Shown: in pieces, positions 1-7,534 of the stretch
Layout of the letters: the number at the start of each line of letters is the position of its first letter
Position numbering within the stretch: position 1 is the stretch's first letter
NCBI GenBank assembly: GCA_964593895.1
Contig: CAZQKL010000064.1
Span: 1-11,980, forward strand
From: CAZQKL01 sp964593895 [NCBI: uncultured bacterium]
GTDB taxonomy: Bacteria > DYJV01
Length of the DNA stretch: 11,980 nucleotides
Direction of reading: 5' to 3'
The notes under the pieces: model-generated
The model's input: the letters and a program-made list of their open reading frames with translations, nothing else
What the model was told of the DNA's origin: nothing
The model's database searches: none
Program-made: the position numbers and the translations under genes

Positions 1-43
1 TGGGTTATGAGCCCAACGAGCTACCAGACTGCTCCACCCCGCG
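1..43 (-). tRNA. Initiator tRNA-Met (CAT), 5' part only, cut by the window edge
   Basis: Read on the minus strand, this is the 5' half of an initiator (formyl-Met) tRNA. The acceptor 5' strand CGCGGGG is at 43-37, and the D arm has GAGC...GCTC around a loop containing GGTA. The anticodon arm is GGG-CTCATAA-CCC with the CAT anticodon at 9-7. The first base C and the three G:C pairs closing the anticodon stem are the classic initiator hallmarks, and the sequence is very close to the common bacterial tRNA-fMet. The variable region, T arm and 3' acceptor strand lie left of position 1. It lies 21 bases beyond the apbE stop codon on the same strand. Confidence 0.95.
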
Positions 44-58
44 ACAAGGTAATTATAA

Positions 59-85
59 TTTATATCAATTATTACCTTTTGTCAA
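59..85 (-). promoter_or_regulatory. Candidate sigma70-type promoter for the initiator tRNA, inside the apbE 3' end
   Basis: On the minus strand a perfect TTGACA (85-80) is followed after 15 bases by TATAAA (64-59). A perfect TATAAT also lies slightly further on (57-52), but 22 bases from the TTGACA. Transcription would start just upstream of the mature tRNA 5' end at 43, as expected for a short tRNA leader. The TTGACA overlaps Leu-Thr codons near the end of apbE, and the spacer covers the apbE stop codon. The 15-base spacer is shorter than the usual 17. The same TTGACA-N15-TATAAA layout recurs at 2171-2197. The assignment is by eye only. Confidence 0.55.
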
Positions 86-1069
86 GTGCTTATTTTTTAT
101 TAAATACACTTTGAAGTGTGGAAATTTTTTTAATAAAGGCAAAAATTTTCCATAATTTTCTCCCATAGCAAAAATTGCTGTGCTAAAAGCATCTGCAACC
201 ATTGCAGTTTCAGCTTCTACTGTTACACTTCTAAAATAATCTTCAGGATACCCTGTAAATGGATTAAAAATATGACAGTATCTTTTTCCTTTATAGAAAA
301 AAAATCTTTCATAATCTCCACTTGTTGCTATTGCCCAGTTCCCAACTTTAACTTTTTTAATTATTGAATTTGGACTTGAATTATCTGGATTTTTAATTCC
401 TACAATCCACATTCTATTTTTACTTTTAAATCCAATAAATCTTAAATCACCTCCAGCATTTATAACTCCTTTTTTAATTTTATTCTTTTTTAAAAACTCA
501 ATACCTTTATCAACTATAAATCCTTTTGCAACAGCCCCAACATCAATTAGAATTCCTCTTTTTTTAATAAAAACTGTTGAATTCTTTTCATCTATAATAA
601 TTTTGTCAATACCTTTAAATTTAAGTGCATTTAAAATATCTTTTTTTTCAGGTAAATGTGGATTACCTTGAGGAAATCCCCATAAATTTATAAGGTTTCC
701 TATTGTTATATCAAGATAACCACCTGTAAGCTTACAGAGATTAATAGATTTTTTTAAAAATTCAATGGTTATTTTACTTACCTTTACAGGTTTTATTCCT
801 GCAAATTTATTTATTTTTGAAATTTCACTATCTGGAATGTAATTACTTAATATTTTTTCTAAACTTTTCATGTAATTAAAGGTTTTATCAATTAAATTTT
901 GTAAATAAATCTGGTCATTTCCATAAATTTTAATTGTTACAATTGTGTCCATTAAAATTTGAGATTTTTCTACTGAAAAATTTTCAGGAATTTTACTTTT
1001 TTGAAAAAAATAGAAAATGGTAAGCCCAAGAAGAATTAAAAAAAGTAAGGTTGTTTTAAATTTCTGCAT
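65..1069 (-). CDS. apbE: ApbE-family FAD:protein FMN transferase, membrane-anchored
   Basis: This 334-residue protein transfers FMN from FAD onto a Ser/Thr of flavoprotein targets on the outer face of the inner membrane, with Mg2+ as cofactor. Residues 7-22 form one hydrophobic segment with no lipobox cysteine, so it is more likely anchored by a signal-anchor helix than as a lipoprotein. Family landmarks in order are: MDTIVTIKIYG (40-50); GGYLDITIGNL (116-126); DVGAVAKGF (176-184); GVINAGGDLRF (201-211); ATSGDYERFF (248-257); HIFNPFTGYP (266-275); and ADAFSTAIFAMG (292-303), whose D293 and T297 fit the conserved metal-binding D-x3-T. Length is normal for the family and the gene looks intact. 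It starts 37 bases after the adaptor gene on the same strand, so co-transcription is likely. The start lacks a strong Shine-Dalgarno sequence, but no better in-frame start exists. No obvious flavoprotein target (Rnf/Nqr type) is in view. Confidence 0.93.
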   Translation of the reverse strand: MQKFKTTLLFLILLGLTIFYFFQKSKIPENFSVEKSQILMDTIVTIKIYGNDQIYLQNLIDKTFNYMKSLEKILSNYIPDSEISKINKFAGIKPVKVSKITIEFLKKSINLCKLTGGYLDITIGNLINLWGFPQGNPHLPEKKDILNALKFKGIDKIIIDEKNSTVFIKKRGILIDVGAVAKGFIVDKGIEFLKKNKIKKGVINAGGDLRFIGFKSKNRMWIVGIKNPDNSSPNSIIKKVKVGNWAIATSGDYERFFFYKGKRYCHIFNPFTGYPEDYFRSVTVEAETAMVADAFSTAIFAMGENYGKFLPLLKKFPHFKVYLIKNKHLTKGNN

Positions 1070-1106
1070 AAAGATTTTTTAGCATAATTAATTTCAGATT
1101 GCAAAA

Positions 1107-2111
1107 TTATTTAATTTTGGTTTTTATTTCAATTTCAGATTTTCCTTTTTCATAAAAGTATTTATAGAGAATATTTTGCTCTTTTTTTGAAGGAATAATT
1201 GTAACTATAGCTTTTGTCCCATCCTGCAAAATATAATTGTAGTTATCAAGCTCTATTTCTATTGTCATTCTTCCAATTTTAGGGTCAACTACTGGAATTA
1301 CACGGGTAATTTTTGCCTCTGTTTTATATGGAGGTGTTGTAATAAAATCTATTTTAACTTTTTGACCTTTTTTTATAAATCTATATAAACCTGAAGCTAT
1401 TCCTGCTTTAACTATAACTTTATCCAAATTTAAAACATATCCAACTACTGAACCTTTTGTAACTTCTTGACCAGCATATACATTTAATCCGCTTAAGTAT
1501 CCAGAAATAGGGGATCTAATAATTGAATTTTCTAATTGTAATTCAAGGGTTTTAAGTGTCGCTAATTTCTGCTTTTTCTGTTGGATTAATGTATTTTTTC
1601 TTGTGATATAATTATCAGTAATTGCTTTTTGCTCATCTATTAATCTGAAATATTTTTCTTCAGCAAGTTCAACTTCCCTTTTAGTTGCACAATTATTAGC
1701 ATAAAGCTCTGCAATTCTATTTAATTGAGTTTTTGCTATTTCTATTAACCTACTTTTAACTCTTTTAGCTGAATAGTATAGATTTCTATTACTTATAAGC
1801 TGTTCATCAATAAGGGCAATTTCATTTTTTAAATTCTGTATTTGAGTTTCAAGTTCTCTATTTTTTAATTTGTAAATTATTTCCCCTTCATTTATCCAGT
1901 CACCATTTGCAAAAAAAACTTTTTCAACAGTTCCTGTTGAAAGTGCAATAATTTTAACTTTCCTTGAGGGTCTAACCACTCCTTCTAATTTTATCTTTAA
2001 TTCTTTTTTGCCTGTTTTTACAAGTTGTTTCTGTTCAGGAGTTTTTGCACAATTTGGAAAAAGTGAAATTATAAAAACAAAAATCAATAATATGAAAAAT
2101 TTAGCTTTCAT
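1107..2111 (-). CDS. HlyD/RND-type efflux periplasmic adaptor (membrane-fusion) protein, putative lipoprotein
   Basis: This 334-residue adaptor would bridge an inner-membrane transporter and an outer-membrane TolC-type channel. Residues 4-18 are a hydrophobic signal, followed by FPNC with Cys21. The -1 Asn makes this an atypical lipobox, though some phyla tolerate it. The first half of the barrel-sandwich (lipoyl-like) domain is near 45-85 (IIALSTGTVEKVFFANGDWI). A long alpha-helical hairpin, probably coiled coil, spans about 85-195 and includes CATKREVELAEEKY (141-154). The second lipoyl half is near 196-230, with the family motif IRSPISGYLSGL and then AGQEVTKG. A beta-barrel follows from about 231 to 305. 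The start is placed at 2111 because AGGAGGA lies just upstream. The frame stays open to an ATG at 2177, but that would put 22 unsupported residues before the signal peptide. No inner-membrane transporter gene is adjacent. The nearest partner is the divergent TolC-family gene at 2209. Confidence 0.88.
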   Translation of the reverse strand: MKAKFFILLIFVFIISLFPNCAKTPEQKQLVKTGKKELKIKLEGVVRPSRKVKIIALSTGTVEKVFFANGDWINEGEIIYKLKNRELETQIQNLKNEIALIDEQLISNRNLYYSAKRVKSRLIEIAKTQLNRIAELYANNCATKREVELAEEKYFRLIDEQKAITDNYITRKNTLIQQKKQKLATLKTLELQLENSIIRSPISGYLSGLNVYAGQEVTKGSVVGYVLNLDKVIVKAGIASGLYRFIKKGQKVKIDFITTPPYKTEAKITRVIPVVDPKIGRMTIEIELDNYNYILQDGTKAIVTIIPSKKEQNILYKYFYEKGKSEIEIKTKIK

Positions 2112-2114
2112 AGT

Positions 2115-2121
2115 TCCTCCT
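2115..2121 (-). promoter_or_regulatory. Strong Shine-Dalgarno that fixes the adaptor start
   Basis: The minus strand reads AGGAGGA, then ACT, then ATG (2111-2109). This near-perfect ribosome binding site selects the ATG at 2111 over the upstream in-frame ATG at 2177. The resulting protein begins MKAKFFILLIF, a proper signal peptide. Strong SD sequences are rare in this window. Confidence 0.85.
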
Positions 2122-2147
2122 GAATCGTTTTTTTTTTGGCTTAAGCA

Positions 2148-2177
2148 ATAGTAATGCCGGAAAATTTTATTTGACAA
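2148..2177 (-). promoter_or_regulatory. Candidate promoter for the adaptor-apbE unit
   Basis: On the minus strand TTGTCA (2177-2172) is followed after 18 bases by TACTAT (2153-2148), a moderate match to the sigma70 -35/-10 pair. The start would be near 2141, giving a leader of about 30 bases that contains a run of ten A and then the strong SD. Its -35 lies on the same bases as the -35 of the opposite-strand promoter. Confidence 0.4.
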
Positions 2178-2197
2178 TGTTTTAAAAATATTATAAA
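2171..2197 (+). promoter_or_regulatory. Candidate promoter for the Pel-like operon
   Basis: A perfect TTGACA (2171-2176), a 15-base spacer and TATAAA (2192-2197) sit directly before the first gene of the plus-strand operon. Transcription would start around 2203-2205, only about five bases before the ATG at 2209. That would give a nearly leaderless mRNA and would explain why this gene has no Shine-Dalgarno. The same spacing recurs in front of the initiator tRNA (85-59). Confidence 0.55.
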
Positions 2198-2208
2198 AAA
2201 TTAACTGA

Positions 2209-3885
2209 ATGAAAAAAGTGATAATTATAATAATCTTATTTTCATTTTTTTATTCTTTTTCACTTTTTTCTCAAAATAATCTATGCATTCAAATTGTTGC
2301 CTTTCCTGTGAGTGATGTTAGCTCAATTAAAAAAGATAAAAAAATTATTGATTTTGTAACTAAACGTAATGATTGTATTATTGATAAAAGAGGAGGGGGA
2401 AAATATTATGGAATTTGCTGTGGAAATTTTGTATCAAGAAAAAGTGCTTCAAAAGAGTTAAAAAAGGTAAGAAAATTATTTAAAGGAGCTTTTTTTAGAA
2501 AATTTAATTTGAAATATTCCAAAAAAGCTAATTATTTTTTTAATTTAAAACATAAAAATGCTTTAAAGGTTAAAAAAAAGAGAAAAAAAGTTGTTGCCAA
2601 AATTTTGTCTAACATAAAGTATTCTGACAATTTTTCAACACAAACTATTGAAAAACCAAATTTTAAATTGTTTACTTTGAGAAGTTATTTGCAAAAATTA
2701 ACAGATAAGGATATTAATTATAAGTTAGACCAATTAAATTCTTTATTATTTAAATTAAATTCTCAAATTGAAAGAAACATTTACAGTCCAAGGTTATATT
2801 TCACAATTGAGGGAAAAGTAAATAAGACCTATAATGTTGGGAGTGCTACTTCAAAGATTAATAGTGATACAATTGCAGCATTGCATTTAGATTGGCATCT
2901 TTATGATGGTCAAAAAAAATATTATTTGCAAGAAAGAAAGGAGATTTTTGATGAATTATCTAAATTAAATTTATTAAGTGCAAAAGATAGAGTTTTAATT
3001 GATGGAGTGTATATTTACATGAACCTTTGGATGTTTCAAAATTTAATAGATTATTACAATATTTTACTTGAAAAGCAGAAGAAATTAGTTGAAATTGCAA
3101 TGCAGAGACAGCTAAAAGGAGAAAATTTAAACTACTATGAGCCAATTGATTCTAAAAATGATTTTTATAATTTGAAGCTTAATTCAGTTGATATAAAAGA
3201 GAGTTATCTTCAAAAGGAGTTAATTTTCAGAGAAAGTATTGATTTAAAAACAGAACTTCCGCTTTATCTTTATGAACCTGTTTATAATGAATTAAATAAA
3301 TCATTAAAAGAATTACAGCAAGAGGCTATTAGAAATAACAATGAGTTAAAGAAATTACAAGCTGAATATAAGCTTTCAAAATCTAACATTCATCTTGCTC
3401 AAGCTAAAAAGAGCTGGAAGATAGATTTTTCATCTTATGCAGGATATGGTGGGTCAACAGAGTTAGAAGGTTCAAATAAGGATAGTGGAAATGGCTTTGA
3501 GTGGAGTGCTGGAATTAGATTTACATACCCATTATCAAGAAGTGGGATAAATTATGAAATTGAAAAAAGGAAAATAGAGACTGAAAAAGCTCAATTAATG
3601 GTGATAAATAAAATGAAAAAACTATCTGTTTCTATTACAAAACTTTACAACTTAATAAAAAAATTGAAGTATAAAGAAAGAATTTTAAATCAAAAAAATA
3701 AGCTTTTAAAGGAGAGATTAAAGGTAAGTTTTAAAAGATATATATCTGGAAAAGGGAGTTATAAAGAATATTCAAATAGCTTAAGATATTATGTTGACAA
3801 TATACAAAAGGAAATATTGAATAGGAGCCTTCTCCACTCCTCAATCCTCCAGATGTATATTTTGACAGGAAAAGAAATTTATTAA
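2209..3885 (+). CDS. TolC-family outer-membrane channel with an N-terminal SPOR-like domain
   Basis: This 558-residue protein has three parts. Residues 1-22 are a signal peptide (long Ile/Phe stretch, then FSQ). Residues about 25-105 match the SPOR fold pattern: a strand CIQIVAF (26-32), a helix, a strand near 56-61, a strand with the signature KYYGICCGNF (65-74), a helix from VSRKSASKEL (75-84), and a final strand near 95-100. SPOR domains bind peptidoglycan stripped of stem peptides. A Lys-rich linker (about 110-135) leads to the TolC region (about 156-558). There, long helices alternate with two outer-membrane strand regions: SPRLYFTIEGK...LHLDWHLYDG (193-234) and WKIDFSSYAGYGG...GIRFTYPL (403-441). 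The NNNELKKLQAEYKLSKSNI stretch (376-394) is typical of the family. Four cysteines (26, 56, 70, 71) fall in the SPOR-like part. The start at 2209 is needed for the signal peptide. It is first in the plus-strand operon, so a role in exporting the polysaccharide is inferred from context. The TolC call is firm; the SPOR call is good but made by eye. Confidence 0.82.
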   Translation: MKKVIIIIILFSFFYSFSLFSQNNLCIQIVAFPVSDVSSIKKDKKIIDFVTKRNDCIIDKRGGGKYYGICCGNFVSRKSASKELKKVRKLFKGAFFRKFNLKYSKKANYFFNLKHKNALKVKKKRKKVVAKILSNIKYSDNFSTQTIEKPNFKLFTLRSYLQKLTDKDINYKLDQLNSLLFKLNSQIERNIYSPRLYFTIEGKVNKTYNVGSATSKINSDTIAALHLDWHLYDGQKKYYLQERKEIFDELSKLNLLSAKDRVLIDGVYIYMNLWMFQNLIDYYNILLEKQKKLVEIAMQRQLKGENLNYYEPIDSKNDFYNLKLNSVDIKESYLQKELIFRESIDLKTELPLYLYEPVYNELNKSLKELQQEAIRNNNELKKLQAEYKLSKSNIHLAQAKKSWKIDFSSYAGYGGSTELEGSNKDSGNGFEWSAGIRFTYPLSRSGINYEIEKRKIETEKAQLMVINKMKKLSVSITKLYNLIKKLKYKERILNQKNKLLKERLKVSFKRYISGKGSYKEYSNSLRYYVDNIQKEILNRSLLHSSILQMYILTGKEIY

Positions 3886-3893
3886 TTGATAGT

Positions 3894-6074
3894 ATGATTT
3901 ATGATTTTGCCACCCAATCAGAAGTCTTAAAAGTTACTATTCCCAATTTGGTTAAATTATTCATAATGAGCTATATTTTTTTCATTCTTTTACCAAGATT
4001 TATTTTTCCACAAATTGGGATAAAAACTAAAATTGATAGAATTTTATTCAATATAATTTATATGACCGCAACAATTGAAACTTTTATTCCATTATTGGTT
4101 TTTTTGAAAATTTATTCATATATAACACTTTTTTTAAGTTTTTTATTTTTAAAAGTTTTGTTCATAATTTTATTTGAGAAAAAAAATCCTTATCTCACTT
4201 TAAGAAATAATTTTTCAATTTTTCTTATAAAAACATTAAATTATCTTGATAGGATTTACAACAATTTCTTTACAGGGAAATATAAAAAGATAAGAACACT
4301 TAATTTAAAAATAATCGCCAATTTTAACACAATTTGCATTCTACTAATAGTACTTTTTGTTATATACGCAATTATTGATATAAATTACATAAATTTTTGC
4401 AGTTTAAACAATAAAACCTCAGATGTTTCACAATTTATTGAATGGGTTGGAAACTTACATAAAAATATTTTATATGCAGATAGGAAAACTGGTGGAGCTG
4501 ATTTTTTTGGTTTGCCTATTTTGGTTTTTTTTCTTCAGGTTATCACTCATATTGATTCTGTGATTTTGTTTTCTTTATATCCAACATTGATTTTTCTGTT
4601 TATGAGCTTTGGATTATTTTATGTTATCTATAAACTAACTGATTCAGTATATTCTGGGTTTATTACTTTTATATTTTTTGTAGTAATAATTCTTTCTCCT
4701 CTTTCTTTGTATTTAACTGGAAAAACATTTACAACAAATAATCCTGAAATTTTAAATTTAGGTTCTTTTAAAATTTACCTTCCTTTTATAAAATATTTTG
4801 CCAAAAAAAAGATGCTCTCAAGTTTAAATAACATTGATTACATTTTATTTATAAGAATGAATTCAGGATTAGCATATGAAATTTCTGCAAGTTTTTTTGT
4901 TTTAAATATCTATTTCTTGATTATGAGCTTATGGAAAAAAGAAAATATTTATATTCTTCTCTTTGCTCTCACATTGTATTTAGTTTTTGTTTTTCATGGT
5001 GGAGTTGCTTTTATACTGGTTATTGTAAATTCATTAATCTTTTTAAATGGATTAATTTTCAGAGAAATTACATTTTCCATTTTAAAAAAAGGAGCTATTG
5101 CAATTATTCTTCCTGCAATTTTCGGCAATTTTTGGATGTTTTCATGGCTAAAATATGGAATTCCTCAAGATTTTGGAAATGCAGCTCCAATTCTTGATAA
5201 ATTTTTTAAAACAAAAACATATACAGAAAAGGTTGTTGAAACAGGAAAAGAATTTGTTGACCTAATAGTGTTTTATACTAATCAGTTAATTTATTATTTA
5301 ATTTTTTGCTTACTTTACTTTTTTTCTTTGTTTTTTTACAAAGAGAAAAGATTTTTTGCCTCTTCTTTATCCCTTGTTTTTATTGGAGTTTTAATAATTT
5401 ATTTTTCACAAAATCTTGGACTTCCTAAAGTTGTTTCAGCTTCAAGATGTGTTGATTTTCTTTTAATTTCATTTGCATTAAGTTTTGGTATTTTTTTCGG
5501 GCTTTTTGATAAATTTTTAAAAAAAATACTAAAAAAAGCATATAAATATGTTATGTTAAGTTCAATCTCAGTTGTGTCATTAACTTGTGTTTTTTTACTT
5601 CCAACATACAATTCAACTGATTATTTTTATGAATTTACAAGTAGTATCCAATATAATTCTGTTGCACTTGCTCTTTATAAAATAAAAAACTCAAGAGAGC
5701 CATATACTTATACAATTGTAGGATTTGTTCAATCTTATCCAAAAGTTTTTGACAAGGGTTTTCACATTAATGCTCAAAATTTTATAAAAAGGTATAATCC
5801 TTATGCACCTGAGTTACAAATTGATACAAAGTATATTTACATAATTGTTGAAACAGTGCCATTAAAGTATAGTGGAAGAGGTGAATGGTACTATAGATGG
5901 AGAAAGGATATTGAGCTTTCATTAATGACTTGGATAAAAATTTACTCAAAGTTTCACAATAATATACGATTATATTATAGTAACGATTATGTTGAAATTT
6001 ACGAAATTGATAACAGAGAATATTATAGAAAAATTATGCTTGAAAGATTAAAGAAGAAAAAATGGAGAGAATAA
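3894..6074 (+). CDS. Large polytopic membrane protein A, GT-C-like, unassigned function
   Basis: I do not recognise a named family. The 726 residues contain about a dozen hydrophobic segments, roughly between 15 and 570, followed by a soluble C-terminal part of about 155 residues. A long first non-membrane loop after the helix at 147-162 holds TSDVSQFIEWVGNLH (175-189). An acidic residue followed by W/H residues in the first outer loop is typical of GT-C glycosyltransferases (lipid-phosphate-sugar users) and some polymerases, so a GT-C-like fold is inferred. Motifs shared with its paralogue at 10068 are FIR..SGL.YE (319-329), FHGG (367-370), LGLP (508-511) and SYP.V.DKGFHIN.Q.F (614-630). It starts 8 bases after the TolC gene without a clear Shine-Dalgarno, and its end overlaps pelF by 13 bases, so translation is probably coupled. 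Possible roles are sugar transfer onto a lipid carrier or growing polymer, or a replacement for the missing Pel membrane subunits. Confidence 0.75.
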   Translation: MIYDFATQSEVLKVTIPNLVKLFIMSYIFFILLPRFIFPQIGIKTKIDRILFNIIYMTATIETFIPLLVFLKIYSYITLFLSFLFLKVLFIILFEKKNPYLTLRNNFSIFLIKTLNYLDRIYNNFFTGKYKKIRTLNLKIIANFNTICILLIVLFVIYAIIDINYINFCSLNNKTSDVSQFIEWVGNLHKNILYADRKTGGADFFGLPILVFFLQVITHIDSVILFSLYPTLIFLFMSFGLFYVIYKLTDSVYSGFITFIFFVVIILSPLSLYLTGKTFTTNNPEILNLGSFKIYLPFIKYFAKKKMLSSLNNIDYILFIRMNSGLAYEISASFFVLNIYFLIMSLWKKENIYILLFALTLYLVFVFHGGVAFILVIVNSLIFLNGLIFREITFSILKKGAIAIILPAIFGNFWMFSWLKYGIPQDFGNAAPILDKFFKTKTYTEKVVETGKEFVDLIVFYTNQLIYYLIFCLLYFFSLFFYKEKRFFASSLSLVFIGVLIIYFSQNLGLPKVVSASRCVDFLLISFALSFGIFFGLFDKFLKKILKKAYKYVMLSSISVVSLTCVFLLPTYNSTDYFYEFTSSIQYNSVALALYKIKNSREPYTYTIVGFVQSYPKVFDKGFHINAQNFIKRYNPYAPELQIDTKYIYIIVETVPLKYSGRGEWYYRWRKDIELSLMTWIKIYSKFHNNIRLYYSNDYVEIYEIDNREYYRKIMLERLKKKKWRE

Positions 6075-7534
6075 AAGTAGCTTTTTCCACAGAAGGCACT
6101 TATCCTTATGCAACAGGAGGAGTTTCAACTTGGGCTGATATTCTAATAAATAAAATGAAAGATGTTGATTTTGTTTTAATCCCAGTATTAATGACACCTT
6201 ACATAAAAATCAAGTATCAACTACCTGCAAATGTTGTAAGAATGATAAAAATTCCTTTGTGGGGTTCAGAAGAGCCATCTGAATTTGTGCATAATGAAAA
6301 ATTTTCCCAGATATATGTTAGAAAATTGAAAACTTATAAAAAACAAAAAGAAATAGACATTGTGGTTGAATTGCTTGAAAGTATTTTAGAATACATTTAC
6401 TATGACAGAAAAGATTATGATGAATTGGGAAAAATAATATTAAAATTTTACGATTTTTTTCAGGAATACGATTACCATGAAGTTTTTAGAAGTAAAATTG
6501 TTTGGAATGCTTATACAAAAAAAATTAAGGAAATTTTTAAAGATAGAGATATTGAAATTCCTTCAATTTATGATATGATTGAGAGTTTAAGATTTTTATT
6601 CAGATTTTTTATTGTAATGCTTCCAAAAGTTCCAGAATGCAATATTTATCATTCTTCTGCAGCAGCTTTTTGCGGTATCCCATGTATTATTGGTAAATTG
6701 AAATATAATGGTAAATATGTTCTTACAGAACATGGGATTTACATTCGTGAACAGTATCTATTTGCTTCAAGAGAAGGAATTCCTTATAGAACAAAAGAAT
6801 TTTTATTGAAATTAATTGGAATGATTGTAAAATTAAATTATCATTTTGCAGATGTAATTTCTCCTGTTTGCAAATATAATAAAAGATGGGAACTGGAATG
6901 GGGTGCAACAGAGGATAAAATTAAAACAATATACAATGGCATTGATATTTTGAAATTTAAGAAATTAAATGTACCAAGGGATACAAGACCAACAGTTGTT
7001 ATGGTTGCAAGAATTGACCCATTAAAGGATATTGAGACATTTATTTTAACATGCGATATTGTTAGAAAAAAAATTAAGGATGTTTTATTCAAACTCTATG
7101 GACCTGAAGTTGACATGAATTATGCTGAAAAATGTAAAAATCTTGTTAAAGAATTAAATCTTGAGGAAAATTTCTTTTTTATGGGACCAACAACTACTCC
7201 TGAGATTGCATACAATGAGGGAGATGTTGTTGTGCTCACAAGTATTTCAGAAGCTTTTCCTTTTGCAGTAATAGAAGCAATGGCATGTGAAAAAGTTGTA
7301 ATTGCTTCTGATGTTGGAGGGACAAAAGAGGTCTTAGAAGGTTATGGATTTGTAATTAAACCAAAGGATTATGAAAAGTTTGCAGAAAAGATTATTTGGG
7401 TTCTTGAAAATAAAGATGAGGCAGAAAGAATAGGGACTGAAGCAAGAGAAAGAATTCTTATGGGATTTTCAATTGAAGATATGGTGGAAAATTATTCTAA
7501 ATTATATTACTCATTACTGGATTTGAAAAAATGA
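6062..7534 (+). CDS. pelF: PelF-like GT4 glycosyltransferase (Pel-type exopolysaccharide polymerase)
   Basis: PelF is the cytosolic glycosyltransferase that polymerises the Pel exopolysaccharide from nucleotide-sugar donors. At 490 residues the length is normal for the family. The N-terminal PelF-specific region (DUF3492 type) opens with STEGTYPYATGGVSTW (9-24) and includes HSSAAAFCGIP (197-207) and the highly characteristic TEHGIYIRE (222-230). The GT4 part has NGID (292-295) and VVMVARIDPLKDIETF (312-327), with R317 and K322 as probable donor-phosphate contacts. It continues with YGPEVD...YAEKCKNLV (346-362), LTSISEAFPFAVIEAMA (392-408) containing the E-x7-E motif (E397, E405), and SDVGGTKEVLEGYG (416-429). 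All catalytic landmarks look intact. The gene starts inside the 3' end of GT-C-like protein A, and its ATGA junction overlaps pelG by 4 bases. The polymer's sugar identity cannot be read from the sequence. Confidence 0.92.
   Translation: MERIKVAFSTEGTYPYATGGVSTWADILINKMKDVDFVLIPVLMTPYIKIKYQLPANVVRMIKIPLWGSEEPSEFVHNEKFSQIYVRKLKTYKKQKEIDIVVELLESILEYIYYDRKDYDELGKIILKFYDFFQEYDYHEVFRSKIVWNAYTKKIKEIFKDRDIEIPSIYDMIESLRFLFRFFIVMLPKVPECNIYHSSAAAFCGIPCIIGKLKYNGKYVLTEHGIYIREQYLFASREGIPYRTKEFLLKLIGMIVKLNYHFADVISPVCKYNKRWELEWGATEDKIKTIYNGIDILKFKKLNVPRDTRPTVVMVARIDPLKDIETFILTCDIVRKKIKDVLFKLYGPEVDMNYAEKCKNLVKELNLEENFFFMGPTTTPEIAYNEGDVVVLTSISEAFPFAVIEAMACEKVVIASDVGGTKEVLEGYGFVIKPKDYEKFAEKIIWVLENKDEAERIGTEARERILMGFSIEDMVENYSKLYYSLLDLKK

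Noticed and set aside
2128-2137. Run of ten T as a phase-variation switch
   Set aside because: With the chosen start it lies in the adaptor's untranslated leader, not in coding sequence, and long A/T runs are common in this AT-rich window.
2112-2177. In-frame extension of the adaptor gene upstream to an ATG at 2177
   Set aside because: It would place 22 residues with no signal character before the signal peptide and would swallow the AGGAGGA site and the putative promoter. The ATG at 2111 has the strong SD.
2960-3145. Minus-strand open frame inside the TolC gene
   Set aside because: It is a short shadow frame opposite a well-supported gene, with no ribosome site and no recognisable domain. 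The same applies to minus-strand frames at 5399-5611, 6723-6908, 6841-7092 and 11156-11437, and to the plus-strand frame at 4931-5197.
3822-3852. GGAG/CTCC inverted repeat near the end of the TolC gene as a terminator
   Set aside because: The stem is only about four base pairs, no T run follows, and it is inside coding sequence with the next gene 8 bases after the stop.
3862-3890. TTGACA before GT-C-like gene A as a possible internal promoter
   Set aside because: It lies in TolC coding sequence, and no convincing -10 follows at 15-18 bases. The 8-base gap fits simple co-transcription.
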